Shown here: positions 17,194 through 25,996 of the stretch, piece after piece
Numbering within the stretch: the stretch's first letter is position 1
Layout of the letters: every line of letters starts with the position of its first letter
From: Candidatus Heimdallarchaeota archaeon
Lineage (GTDB): Archaea; Asgardarchaeota; Heimdallarchaeia; Heimdallarchaeales; Heimdallarchaeaceae
Length of the DNA stretch: 64,000 nt
Assembly: GCA_016840095.1 (NCBI GenBank)
Contig: JAEOSZ010000031.1
Span: 1-64,000, forward strand
Reading direction: 5' to 3'
Notes under the pieces: generated by a model
What the model saw: only the letters and a program-made list of their open reading frames with translations
Database searches by the model: none
What the model was told of the DNA's origin: nothing
Position numbers and translations under genes: made by a program

Positions 17194-18171
17194 ATGGCTA
17201 GTGAAGAAAAGAAGACTAAAGAGGAAGTCAAAAAAGAAACTCCTGAAAAAGTCGAAGAAGAAACAGAAGAAGTTATTGAAGAAACTCCACTAGATAAATA
17301 CAAAAAGGCTGGAGAAGTCGCTAAAAGTATTTTAGCAAAGCTTAATGAAATGGTTAAACCTGGAATAAAAGCTTTAGATTTATGTGAAACAGCAGATCAA
17401 ATGATAGCTGATGCTGGAATGAAGCCAGCTTTCCCACTCAATGTAGCTGTTAACAATCATGCTGCTCATTATACATGTACATGGGAAGATGAGCTTGTTC
17501 TTAAGAAAGGAGATGTTGTTAAGCTAGATGTTGGAGTCCAATATGATGGATTTATTGCTGATACAGCTTTCACTGTGGCATTTGATGATGTTCATAGCGA
17601 TCTCATCAAAGCTAGTAAAGAAGCTACAGAAACAGCTGTAAAGGTAATTCGTGTTGGTGGATATACAGGAAAACTTGGTGATCTTATAGAAAATATCATT
17701 GAAGGTTATGGATTTACTACTGTAAAAGATCTTTCTGGTCATTTACTAATGCCTTATAGGGTTCATGGACCCAAAGCAATTCCTAATGTTTCAGGAAGAA
17801 AAGGTAGTTTAGTATTGCAAGATGAAGCATTTGCTATTGAAACATTTGCAACCACAGGAGCTGGAGAATCTGGTCAAGATCGAACCAAGCTTAATATCGT
17901 TAGATTAGCCGATGGAAGATTTCCATTAAGAACAGATTCTGCTAAACAAGTTAGAAGGTTGTTGGACAAAGAATATCACAGATTACCTGTGGCAATTAGA
18001 TGGATCTACAAAGCACTTGGTCCAGCAAAAGCTAAAATGGGTATAAGAGAATTAATCCAAGCTGGTGCTCTTTATCAGTATCATGTTCTCTCAGATACAG
18101 CAGGTTCATTTGTGAGTCAACATGAACATACAGTGTATATGACTCCAGAAGGTCCAATACAAACAACCTAA
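17194..18171 (+). CDS. map: Type II methionine aminopeptidase
   Basis: 325 residues. This enzyme removes the initiator Met from nascent proteins. The five metal ligands are recognisable: Asp in VKLDVGVQYDG, Asp in IADTAF, His in LSGHLLMPYRVHG, Glu in FAIETFATTG and Glu in SQHEHTVYM. The type II insert lies between the His and the last Glu, and NNHAAHYT supplies the substrate His. A Glu/Lys-rich N-terminal extension of ~30 residues is added; a comparable charged extension is known in eukaryotic MetAP2 but not in most short archaeal enzymes. The ATG at 17194 was chosen over an in-frame GTG at 17185; TATA TATAAATACA (about 17151-17160) fits either. Confidence 0.93.
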   Translation: MASEEKKTKEEVKKETPEKVEEETEEVIEETPLDKYKKAGEVAKSILAKLNEMVKPGIKALDLCETADQMIADAGMKPAFPLNVAVNNHAAHYTCTWEDELVLKKGDVVKLDVGVQYDGFIADTAFTVAFDDVHSDLIKASKEATETAVKVIRVGGYTGKLGDLIENIIEGYGFTTVKDLSGHLLMPYRVHGPKAIPNVSGRKGSLVLQDEAFAIETFATTGAGESGQDRTKLNIVRLADGRFPLRTDSAKQVRRLLDKEYHRLPVAIRWIYKALGPAKAKMGIRELIQAGALYQYHVLSDTAGSFVSQHEHTVYMTPEGPIQTT

Positions 18172-18245
18172 TTCTTTTTTGCTTTTCTATTTCCATTCTA
18201 TTGAAATTCTAATTACAATAGATTATTGTTTTTCATTTAATAATA

Positions 18246-18257
18246 ATTATAAATAAG
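18246..18257 (+). promoter_or_regulatory. TATA box of the first glycosyltransferase
   Basis: ATTATAAATAAG is centred about 36 bases before the ATG at 18288 and predicts a start site near 18277, which excludes a TTG start at 18264. Confidence 0.5.
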
Positions 18258-18287
18258 TGAAGTTTGTTCTTAAAACAGTGTCTATAC

Positions 18288-19454
18288 ATGGGTTTTGTCT
18301 TAGAATCACTTTACATATTTTTAGTAGTAACCTGTATAATATACTATGTAGTTCTAGTACAAAACAGTAAAAATGGAATGGAGACAATAGATCTTGAAGA
18401 TGATGATCTTCCTTTAGTTAGCATTATAGTTCCAACATTAGACGAGGAAGATAACATCAAAAATTGCCTTGAAAGCTTGATAAGATTAGATTACCCAAAA
18501 TATGAAATAATTTTATCTGATGGTGGTTCTAAAGATAGAACCGTAGAAATAGCAAAGAATATGGCAGATAAGGTAATAGTTGATTCACATCTTCCAAAAG
18601 GATGGATAGGTAAATCCTATGGATGTCAGATTGCATTCAAAGAAGCGGAAGGTTCTGTTCTCCTGTTTACAGATGCAGATACAACTCATACTCCTAATTC
18701 ATTAAAAACAACAGTCTATCATTTGTTAGCTACCGAAAGTGATTTGGTTTCATTATTTCCCTACCAGAAGGCAAAACGATGGTATGAATACTTGCTTAGT
18801 TTCTTCTACTTCTTAAGCTTCTTAGGTGGGGGACCTCTTAACAATATCAATAATCCATATGCAAAGAATTCAGTAATGGCTAGTGGTCAATATATGTTAT
18901 TCACTCGAGAAAGCTATAACAAAATTGGTGGTCATGCAGCAGTGAGTAAATCATTAGTTGAAGATTTAGCTTTAGCTCGATTATGTAAAGAGAAAAAAAT
19001 GAAATTAAATTTTAACGATTCAACAAGCCTAGTTTCAACTAGAATGTATCCTAATAGATTTTCCGATTTCTTTGAAGGTTTCAGAAAAAACATCTATGAG
19101 GGTTTTTGGCTTCTAAGTAAATTCAGAATAATGTTCATTATTTTGTGGTTAATTTATATGATTGTTTCTCCCTATTTCTTAATACGTTATTTACTGATTC
19201 CTGATACTTGGTTGTGGTGGAATTATACTATTGGTATAATCAGTAATGTAATTTTGTATCTCTTATATCCCATAATTCTCTACCTTTATTGGAGAAAGAA
19301 AGGTAGGTGGAATTTCATTATTTTTCTATTTTATCCAATAACAATGTCCATTAATCTATTAATTATCTTAGTTTCATTTCTTTACGGTTTTTTGCGAATC
19401 AAATTCTCTTGGAAAAATAGATATTATGATGCTAAGAAGAGCTCTACCAAGTGA
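18288..19454 (+). CDS. Membrane-anchored family 2 glycosyltransferase (1)
   Basis: 388 residues. An N-terminal TM anchor ends in VLVQNSKNG, then comes a GT-A domain with VSIIVPTLDEEDNIKNCL, ILSDGGSKDRT (first Asp), LLFTDADTTH (DxD) and VEDLALARLC (catalytic Asp region), and three or four C-terminal TMs (about 285-365) ending in a basic tail. The layout matches polyprenyl- or lipid-linked glycosyl transferases such as 4,4'-diaponeurosporenoate or hopanoid glycosyltransferases (crtQ/HpnI-like). It transfers a sugar from a nucleotide sugar to a membrane acceptor that is not known here. A close paralogue follows. Confidence 0.86.
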   Translation: MGFVLESLYIFLVVTCIIYYVVLVQNSKNGMETIDLEDDDLPLVSIIVPTLDEEDNIKNCLESLIRLDYPKYEIILSDGGSKDRTVEIAKNMADKVIVDSHLPKGWIGKSYGCQIAFKEAEGSVLLFTDADTTHTPNSLKTTVYHLLATESDLVSLFPYQKAKRWYEYLLSFFYFLSFLGGGPLNNINNPYAKNSVMASGQYMLFTRESYNKIGGHAAVSKSLVEDLALARLCKEKKMKLNFNDSTSLVSTRMYPNRFSDFFEGFRKNIYEGFWLLSKFRIMFIILWLIYMIVSPYFLIRYLLIPDTWLWWNYTIGIISNVILYLLYPIILYLYWRKKGRWNFIIFLFYPITMSINLLIILVSFLYGFLRIKFSWKNRYYDAKKSSTK

Positions 19455-19545
19455 AAACTACTTCTACTCCTTTAGAGGTAATATTCTCTCCCAATAAAAT
19501 ATTTAAATAAGCTACTATGATTAATACTCAACTACTGATGTTGGA

Positions 19546-20793
19546 GTGTTTATTGTGCATTGGGTAATTGAATCGCTTTATTTGTTCTTAGTGATTGTCT
19601 GTTTTGTTTACTTCTTTGTACTTGTTCAAAACAGTAGAAATGGCTGGCAACTTCTTGAACTGAAGGATGATGAACTGCCAACTGTTTCAATAATCGTTCC
19701 AACATTAGAAGAAGAGAACAACATCCGTAAGTGTTTAGATAGTGTCACCAAACTTGATTATCCAAGCTATGAAGTAATTGTAGTAGATGGAGGATCAAAG
19801 GATAAAACTGTAGAGATTGCAGAATCTTATGGTGTTAAGGTGATTGTAGATGCTAATCTACCAACAGGATGGATAGGAAAATCCTATGGATGCCATGTTG
19901 GTTATACATATGCTTCTGGAGAAGTAATATTGTTCACTGATGCAGATACAAAACACAAACCTGAATCCTTGAGAATCACAGTTTCCCAATTGTTGGGTGC
20001 TGATGTTGCATTATTCTCAATGCTGCCATACTTGGAAGCTGTTAGATTCTATGAATACTTCCCAAGCTATTTATACTTCCTCAGTTTTCTGTGTGGAGGT
20101 CCAAGAGAAGATGTAAATAACAGATACAACAAGGATTCCTTTATTGCATCTGGGCAATATATGCTATTTACTAGAGATGGATATGATGCGTTAGGTGGTC
20201 ACACTGCTATCAGTAGTTCATTGGTTGAAGATGTGGCTCTAGCAAAACTTACAAAAGAGAAAGAACTGGGACTAAGCTATTTTGATGGAACTAGATTAGT
20301 TCAGACTAGGATGTATCCAGATGGTTTTGGTCAATATTTTAGAGCCTTTAGAAGAGCTATTTGGGGTGGAATTGTTACTCTTACTCCTTGGAGAATCTTC
20401 TTTATGATACTATGGCTTGTTTACTTTGTTCTTGCTCCAACATTTATGATAACATCAATTATCAATAGAGGGCCTTATTTCATCTGGTTCAATTATACGA
20501 TTGGAATTTTTATCAATACAGGTTTATACTTAGCTTATGCTGCAACAATATACTTCTACTGGCGAAAGAAAGGTGACTTAAAATGGTACATAGCATTATT
20601 CTTCCCAATTACTCAGATAATCAACTTCGTTGTGATTGGAGTTGCTATTTACTTTGGTTTACGAGGAAAAAGAGTCTCTTGGAAGGGAAGATATTACTCT
20701 ACTCAAGGTACTGAGACTCTTAAGCAGCAAAGCAAAGTTGATCTATCAGAAAAGAAAATCCCTCATTCTAAACGAACTGAAACAATTAAATGA
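19546..20793 (+). CDS. Membrane-anchored family 2 glycosyltransferase (2)
   Basis: 415 residues, a tandem paralogue of the preceding gene: the N-terminal anchor again ends VLVQNSRNG, and VSIIVPTLEEENNIRKCL, VVDGGSKDKT, LFTDADTKHK and VEDVALAKLT match block by block, followed by the same C-terminal TMs. It has its own TATA box (TATTTAAATA at about 19500-19509) and starts with GTG at 19546. The C-terminal ~35 residues are extra, polar and basic. The two enzymes may add successive sugars or have split acceptor specificity; glycerol kinase follows, which would suit glycolipid synthesis. Confidence 0.86.
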   Translation: MFIVHWVIESLYLFLVIVCFVYFFVLVQNSRNGWQLLELKDDELPTVSIIVPTLEEENNIRKCLDSVTKLDYPSYEVIVVDGGSKDKTVEIAESYGVKVIVDANLPTGWIGKSYGCHVGYTYASGEVILFTDADTKHKPESLRITVSQLLGADVALFSMLPYLEAVRFYEYFPSYLYFLSFLCGGPREDVNNRYNKDSFIASGQYMLFTRDGYDALGGHTAISSSLVEDVALAKLTKEKELGLSYFDGTRLVQTRMYPDGFGQYFRAFRRAIWGGIVTLTPWRIFFMILWLVYFVLAPTFMITSIINRGPYFIWFNYTIGIFINTGLYLAYAATIYFYWRKKGDLKWYIALFFPITQIINFVVIGVAIYFGLRGKRVSWKGRYYSTQGTETLKQQSKVDLSEKKIPHSKRTETIK

Positions 20794-20805
20794 GCAATGT
20801 TTCAC

Positions 20806-20821
20806 CTATAAAATTTTTAAA
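20806..20821 (+). promoter_or_regulatory. TATA box of glpK
   Basis: CTATAAAATTTTTAAA covers the region 21-36 bases before the ATG at 20842, fitting a leaderless message and a promoter separate from the glycosyltransferase upstream. Confidence 0.5.
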
Positions 20822-20841
20822 CTGTCTTCATTCTTACATTC

Positions 20842-22332
20842 ATGAAGTTCATTTTGAGTATTGATCAAGGAACAACTGGTACTCGCGCAATGGTTTTCAA
20901 CAAAAACGGCAGTGAAATTTCAAAAGATTATATAGAGCATGAACAGATCTTTCCAAAGCCTGGTTGGGTGGAACATCATCCAACAGAGATTTGGGAAAAA
21001 ACCAGAATTGTTGTGAAGAATACTCTAACCAAAGTAAAATTATCCTCAGAAGATATTGCATCAATTGGAATTACTAACCAAAGAGAAACAGTTGTAGCTT
21101 GGAATACGATTACTGGTTTGCCACTTCATAATGCAATTGTTTGGCAATGTAGAAGAACAGCTGATTTGTGTATAAGGTTGAAAGAAGATGGATACTCTGA
21201 ACTTTTTACTAGTAAAACAGGATTAGTTCTTGATCCTTATTTCTCAGGAACAAAAATTAGATGGCTAATTGATAACTCTACAAAGGTACAAGAAGCATTA
21301 CAACATGGGAATCTTGCTGTTGGAACTATTGATAGCTGGTTAATCTGGAACCTAACAGGTAGGAATATAACTGATTTTTCTAATGCTTCAAGAACACTAT
21401 TGTTTGACATACATAAAGGAGTATGGGATGAAGAACTTCTTGAAATTCTGAAAATTCCTTTACATATATTGGCAGAGGTAAAACCAAGTAGTGATAAAGA
21501 GACTTATGGAACTACAAAAGAAGAACTTTTGGGGACAACAATTCCTGTAGCTGGCAATGCAGGAGATCAGCAAGCTGCTTTGTTTGGTCAAACTTGTTTT
21601 GAAGAAGGCTCAATAAAGAATACATATGGTACAGGTAATTTCATGCTAATGAACACTGGTATGAAACCAGTAAAGTCAGAAAATGGTTTGCTAACTACAA
21701 TTGCATGGAAGATAGATGATGATATCAAGTATGCATTAGAAGGTAGTGTATTTATCACTGGGGCAGTTATTCAGTGGTTAGAAGAAGGTATTGCCATCCT
21801 AGATGACAAATCTGAGCTTGAAAGGATAATGGTTGAACAAAATGATACTGAGGGTGTGTTCTTTGTACCTGCATTTGTGGGTTTAGGTGCTCCCCATTGG
21901 GATCCTTATGCACGTGGGATGATTATCGGTTTAACAAGAGGCACTACCAGAGACCATTTGATACGCGCAGCTATGGAATCAATATGCTATCAATCTGAGG
22001 ACATATTTGACTTGATGAAAAAAGACTCAGGGATACCTATTAACATGGTTCGTGTAGATGGAGGAGTTACAAACAATTCTCCTCTGTTGCAGTTTCAATC
22101 AGATATTTCTAATGTTATAGTACAAAAACCTGTAGTAAATGAAACAACTGCATTAGGTGCAGCTTATCTAGCTGGACTGGCAGTGGAATATTGGACTGAT
22201 TTAGATGATATAAGAAGTAATTTTCAAGTTGAAGAGGAGTTCACTCCTAATATGGAGGAAAATTTGAGGGGATCTATACTAAAGGCTTGGAGAAGAGCTC
22301 TAGAAAGATCTAAAAATTGGAGTGATTTTTAG
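20842..22332 (+). CDS. glpK: Glycerol kinase
   Basis: 496 residues, the normal GlpK length. It phosphorylates glycerol to sn-glycerol 3-phosphate with ATP. Signatures in order: SIDQGTTGTRAMVFNKNG (phosphate 1), ITNQRETVVAWN, WQCRRTADLC (glycerol-binding Arg), GNAGDQQAALFGQ (catalytic Asp), TYGTGNFMLMNTG, AFVGLGAPHWDPYARG and VDGGVTNNSPLLQFQSDI (adenosine motif). All glycerol contacts appear present. Archaea use sn-glycerol 1-phosphate for lipids, so GlpK here suggests glycerol catabolism or salvage; no glpD or uptake facilitator is visible nearby. Confidence 0.96.
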   Translation: MKFILSIDQGTTGTRAMVFNKNGSEISKDYIEHEQIFPKPGWVEHHPTEIWEKTRIVVKNTLTKVKLSSEDIASIGITNQRETVVAWNTITGLPLHNAIVWQCRRTADLCIRLKEDGYSELFTSKTGLVLDPYFSGTKIRWLIDNSTKVQEALQHGNLAVGTIDSWLIWNLTGRNITDFSNASRTLLFDIHKGVWDEELLEILKIPLHILAEVKPSSDKETYGTTKEELLGTTIPVAGNAGDQQAALFGQTCFEEGSIKNTYGTGNFMLMNTGMKPVKSENGLLTTIAWKIDDDIKYALEGSVFITGAVIQWLEEGIAILDDKSELERIMVEQNDTEGVFFVPAFVGLGAPHWDPYARGMIIGLTRGTTRDHLIRAAMESICYQSEDIFDLMKKDSGIPINMVRVDGGVTNNSPLLQFQSDISNVIVQKPVVNETTALGAAYLAGLAVEYWTDLDDIRSNFQVEEEFTPNMEENLRGSILKAWRRALERSKNWSDF

Positions 22333-22898
22333 TTAAATATCTTTTCTTTTGGTGTGGCGTGTATCTAATTAAAATATCTGTTGTCTAAATTATGTGTTTT
22401 CCGACAAAAAAAAGTTATTTCAGTATTCCATTATTGGATTAACCTAGTTATCTCTTTAATCTACTAGGCACAATTACGTATCTTTCATATTTTAGTAAAT
22501 TTGTCATAAATTAACAAAATGTTTAGCTTTATAATTTTTCTTTTAAAAGCTACAAACGTATAATTGAACGAACAATTATGAAACTATCATGAACTGTCGT
22601 TATGCGCCTTTAAATGTGTTGATACTATTCATTTATAGCTTCTTCTTATGCTGATTCTCTGATTTATCTTACCTTCACTTATTCTTTCTTAGGTAAATTT
22701 ATACTAGTAACCTCTTGCTGAAATATAGAATCAAATGTATTAGTGACCAAGATACTTTTATCAGAATCAAAAACTTACTATACTTCAACAAATGTTTTTT
22801 TATACTAAATAATATTTCTTTCAATAAAACAACCATTTATTTAATAAACGTAATACAAAACATTTTTTAAGCGTATGAATATAACTCAGTAACGAGTC
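22333..22898. other. 566-base non-coding gap
   Basis: The only long gap in the window. It is very AT-rich, with no ORF of note on either strand, no tRNA-like or C/D-box-like arrangement, and no GC-rich island. The only structure seen is an inverted repeat at 22560-22579 and a TATA-like run near 22863-22871 for the next gene. It may simply be degraded sequence or an upstream regulatory region. Confidence 0.5.
22560..22579. repeat. Inverted repeat ATAATTG/CAATTAT
   Basis: Perfect 7-bp arms separated by six bases (aacgaa), in the middle of the long gap. It is too AT-rich for a stable hairpin and could be a dimeric regulator site or chance. Confidence 0.3.
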
Positions 22899-23303
22899 TT
22901 GCGAAAGGGGAAAAAATTGACAACTCTGTACGATTATATTGGGGAAAAAGATAAACAGATGGAAGAGGAAAGGGTGAAGGAAGAGCAATCACATAACGAT
23001 TTTCTAGCAAAAATGAAAAAGCAGAAACGTTTAAACATCAATTTCACAGGATTTGATGGTAAATTATCAGAATTGATAGATGGAATAAGAACAATACCAA
23101 ATTACAATAATCTAAAGGGGTATGTTCGTGAAAATATTCTTCAAGATAACCCAGAGATTTCTTATCAAAAACTATCAAATAAGACTGGAATACATGAAGG
23201 TGTTGCTTTAGTAATTCTTTATGATTTATACAATGATAAATTAGAGGAAGAACTCAAGGATCTTGATGATGAAGATATAGATTTTGACTTTCATTATGAA
23301 TGA
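22899..23303 (+). CDS. Small acidic helical protein, possible HTH
   Basis: 134 residues. The basic N terminus has RKGKKLTTLYDYIG, then a charged helix (about 20-45), a middle domain with ISYQKLSNKTGIHEGVALVILYDLY (about 95-118) that reads as a helix-turn-helix-like pair, and a Glu/Asp-rich tail. No family is recognised. It starts at TTG 22899 after a TATA-like run (about 22863-22871); a second TTG at 22917 is possible. Convergent with the phosphoesterase downstream. Confidence 0.5.
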   Translation: MRKGKKLTTLYDYIGEKDKQMEEERVKEEQSHNDFLAKMKKQKRLNINFTGFDGKLSELIDGIRTIPNYNNLKGYVRENILQDNPEISYQKLSNKTGIHEGVALVILYDLYNDKLEEELKDLDDEDIDFDFHYE

Positions 23304-23308
23304 AATTT

Positions 23309-24013
23309 CTAAATACCACGGTTAAGTCTATCACTTAAAAACTTAGGAAGTTCTAATTTTTTCATTTCCTCTTGAACTGGTTTGTGGTTATATTTTAGGT
23401 GCACCATAGTTATACTCAATGGGCTTGTACTCACTATTGCATAGTATGCTCCAGGCTTACCATTACGAGGTTGTCCAACAGAGCCTGGATTCAAGAATTG
23501 ATGCTTTTTATATTTGATCTTAAATGGTATATGCGTATGACCTACCATTAAAACGTCTGTTTTGGTTATTTCAAACGCTTCTTCAAGCATTTCTTTCCAT
23601 TGTTTGTCAGTCTGATTATCCATGTAATCAAAAGTTTTGAAAGGTGATCCGTGAACTAAATAGATGCTTTTGTTATCTCTTTCGATTTCTTTTCTTCTAG
23701 AGAGAGTTGTTAACCATTTTTTGTTTTCAGAACTGATATTTTCCTGAGTCCATTGTATCATAATATATGCATTCGGATTAAAGTAAAAAGATGGTTCATC
23801 ACCAAGCACTCCTGCATCATGATTTCCGAGCATACTAATTGAGCATTCATCTTTAACTAGTGCTATACACTCGTTTGGAAATGGATAATATCCAACTATA
23901 TCTCCTAAACAAATTATCTCATCAATGTTTTTTCTTTTCTGGATGTCCTGTAAAACTGCCTCTAAAGCATAGATGTTCGAATGAATATCTGATATAACTG
24001 CTATTTTTGGCAA
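23309..24013 (-). CDS. YfcE/MJ0936-type metallophosphoesterase
   Basis: 234 residues. All calcineurin-like phosphoesterase motifs are present: VISDIHSN (DxH), CLGDIVGYYPFPNE (GDxxGY), LGNHDAGV (GNHD), LVHGSP and VGHTHIPF (GHxH), then the family ending NPGSVGQPRNG. These small enzymes hydrolyse phosphodiesters or mononucleotides with two metal ions. The start is set by a full Shine-Dalgarno GGAGGT (24020-24025, minus strand) six bases before a TTG at 24011-24013, giving MPKIAVISDIHSN; the upstream in-frame TTG at 24031 would put the SD inside the gene. Confidence 0.9.
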   Translation of the reverse strand: MPKIAVISDIHSNIYALEAVLQDIQKRKNIDEIICLGDIVGYYPFPNECIALVKDECSISMLGNHDAGVLGDEPSFYFNPNAYIMIQWTQENISSENKKWLTTLSRRKEIERDNKSIYLVHGSPFKTFDYMDNQTDKQWKEMLEEAFEITKTDVLMVGHTHIPFKIKYKKHQFLNPGSVGQPRNGKPGAYYAIVSTSPLSITMVHLKYNHKPVQEEMKKLELPKFLSDRLNRGI

Positions 24014-24019
24014 CTTAAG

Positions 24020-24025
24020 ACCTCC
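24020..24025 (-). promoter_or_regulatory. Shine-Dalgarno GGAGGT that fixes a TTG start
   Basis: GGAGGT six bases upstream of TTG 24013 is a perfect match to the archaeal anti-SD, and one of few strong SDs in a window dominated by leaderless starts. Confidence 0.7.
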
Positions 24026-24196
24026 TAACAAGGTATGATTTCTTCGCTTTTTAAATACTACTTAAAGACTTTATCCAAATCTTCTGTAGTGTATCTCTGA
24101 ATGGCATTAGTTAGTTACTTAATATAACTTATGTTGTTGAATGGAATATTTTTGATTAGTAGTAAACCTTTTCAAGAAAGATTACACTTTTTGGTC

Positions 24197-25117
24197 ATGA
24201 GCTTGACCACCAAAATCGGGAGCTTAACTCTAAGAAATCCTATGATACTTGCATCAGGTGTATTAGGAACATCATATTCTACACTAAGAAGATTGTATGA
24301 AGCAGGTTTAGGAGCAGTAGTAACAAAAAGCATTGGGGTTCACCCTACCTCTGGAAATGCTAATCCAAGCATTTTTGCATTGAACGACATTCGGAGTGTT
24401 ATTAGTTCTGTTGGATTTGCAAATCCAGGAATTCAGGTATTTCGGGAAGATTTAGAGATATTATTAGAGAGCTCAGTTCCAACAATTGTTTCAATTTATG
24501 GAAAGAACAAGGAAGAATTCAGCAAAGTTGTAAACGGATTGAAGGATCTTTCAATAAAAGCTTTTGAATTAAATTTTAGCTACTCAAGTACAAGAAAGGA
24601 TGGAGCACAAATAGGAACTGATTCCGATTTAGTTTATGAAATAGTCAAAGAAGTACGTGCAAATACTACACTGCCTTTGTGGGTGAAATTAAGTCCCAAT
24701 GTTAATGAAATAACTGAAATAGCTTCTGCTGCAGTTAAAGGGGGATGTGATGCGTTAGTAGCTGTAAATACTTTGAAAGCTATGGTTATAGATATTCAAG
24801 CTAAAATTCCTATCCTAGGGAATAAAAGAGGTGGTCTTTCAGGAGCAGCTCTAAAGCCAATAGGGGTGAGAGCTGTATATGATCTCTATGAGCAGTTTGA
24901 GAAGGAAATACCAATTATTGGAGTTGGAGGAATTTATAGAGGTGAAGATATCATAGAATACCTTCTGGCTGGTGCAACATCTGTGGAAATTGGAACATCG
25001 CTTGGGGTTGCTTATCCAGAAAATATGATCAAGTTTTTCCAAATGAAAGTCAAGAAGTATATGGAACAAAATGAATTTGTTTCCATTGATGAAATAACAG
25101 GGGGAGCTCACAAATGA
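24197..25117 (+). CDS. pyrD: Dihydroorotate dehydrogenase-like flavoprotein (PyrD class 1B type)
   Basis: 306 residues with a class 1B PyrD framework: LTTKIGSLTLRNPMILASG, GAVVTKSIGVHP, VAVNTLKAM, RGGLSGAALKPIGVRAVYDL and GVGGIYRGEDIIEYLLAGAT (FMN phosphate). PyrD oxidises dihydroorotate to orotate. The catalytic loop, usually NxSCPNVxxGG, is NFSYSSTRKDG here, so the catalytic Cys becomes Tyr129, and the orotate-binding Asn of NxxGFxNPG becomes Ser70. FMN contacts look intact. It overlaps pyrK by four bases, so the electron-transfer partner is present, but the substrate chemistry may differ. The ATG at 24197 was preferred to 24131 because the family starts there. Confidence 0.85.
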   Translation: MSLTTKIGSLTLRNPMILASGVLGTSYSTLRRLYEAGLGAVVTKSIGVHPTSGNANPSIFALNDIRSVISSVGFANPGIQVFREDLEILLESSVPTIVSIYGKNKEEFSKVVNGLKDLSIKAFELNFSYSSTRKDGAQIGTDSDLVYEIVKEVRANTTLPLWVKLSPNVNEITEIASAAVKGGCDALVAVNTLKAMVIDIQAKIPILGNKRGGLSGAALKPIGVRAVYDLYEQFEKEIPIIGVGGIYRGEDIIEYLLAGATSVEIGTSLGVAYPENMIKFFQMKVKKYMEQNEFVSIDEITGGAHK

Positions 25118-25965
25118 CAAAGCAGACAATTCCCAATGATAAACCGTTGATGTGCAAAATTATTGATAAAAAAGAGGAATGTTTTGAAACTTTAACATTT
25201 GAATTACAATTACCAATAAAGGTTCAAGGTGCAAAACCTGGACAATTTATAATGCTCTGGATTCCAGGAGAAGATGAATATCCTGTTGGTATAGCTGGAT
25301 TAAAGGAAAGCATTCTTGAAGTAGGTATAGCTCGAATGGGTCCAGGAACAGAAGCTATGCACAAGAAAGAGATTGGTGATATAGTTGGAATAAGAGGATT
25401 CTATGGAAAACCTTTCACTCCTCCCGATGGGGTAAATCATTTATTAATAGGAGGAGGATTTGGAATGACTCCTCTGAAGTTACTAATTGAAACACTTCTA
25501 GCAAGTGATGAAAAGCAAGTAATTCATGTGTTTGAAGGAGCAAGATCTAAGGAGAGGTTAATGTATCTAGAATGGTTGGAGGAGTTAACTGAACAAGGAA
25601 AAATCACTTTTCATGTTTGCACTGATGATGGTTCCTATGGATATCAGGGTTTTCCAACTGTAGCTTTAGAGAAATTCTTGCAAGAAGTGAACACTCCATC
25701 TGTTATCTATGCTGCAGGTCCTGAAAAAATGATGAAATTCATATTTGGAATTGGAAAGAAATACCCTAAAGTAATAGATATGCAAATGAGCTTAGCTGAT
25801 AGGTATATGAGATGTGGGTTTGGGGCTTGTGCAAACTGTGCTGTTGATCCAACTGGGTGGAGAATATGTGTAGACGGTCCTATATTCAACACTGAGCAAC
25901 TTGAAAAAATAAGTGATTTTGGAGTCTATAAACGACTTGATACTGGAGAGAAGAAAAGGATATAA
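25114..25965 (+). CDS. pyrK: Dihydroorotate dehydrogenase electron transfer subunit PyrK
   Basis: 283 residues. An N-terminal FAD domain (PGQFIMLWIPGEDEYPVG), an NAD-binding region (LLIGGGFGMTPLKLL, IYAAGPEKMMKF) and a C-terminal 2Fe-2S loop with Cys in MRCGFGACANCAVDPTGWRIC. PyrK passes electrons from the FMN of PyrD through its iron-sulfur centre and FAD to NAD+. It overlaps the end of pyrD as ATGA, so the two are co-translated as a complex. All cofactor residues appear present, which makes the altered PyrD loop more striking. Confidence 0.93.
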   Translation: MTKQTIPNDKPLMCKIIDKKEECFETLTFELQLPIKVQGAKPGQFIMLWIPGEDEYPVGIAGLKESILEVGIARMGPGTEAMHKKEIGDIVGIRGFYGKPFTPPDGVNHLLIGGGFGMTPLKLLIETLLASDEKQVIHVFEGARSKERLMYLEWLEELTEQGKITFHVCTDDGSYGYQGFPTVALEKFLQEVNTPSVIYAAGPEKMMKFIFGIGKKYPKVIDMQMSLADRYMRCGFGACANCAVDPTGWRICVDGPIFNTEQLEKISDFGVYKRLDTGEKKRI

Positions 25966-25996
25966 GAAAATTCATTTCAAATCCTTGAATAAACTC

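Noticed and set aside
22600..22660. Possible second C/D box sRNA in the long gap
   Set aside because: C-like and D-like boxes are present but spacing is wrong, there is no terminal stem, and the sequence is AT-rich throughout.
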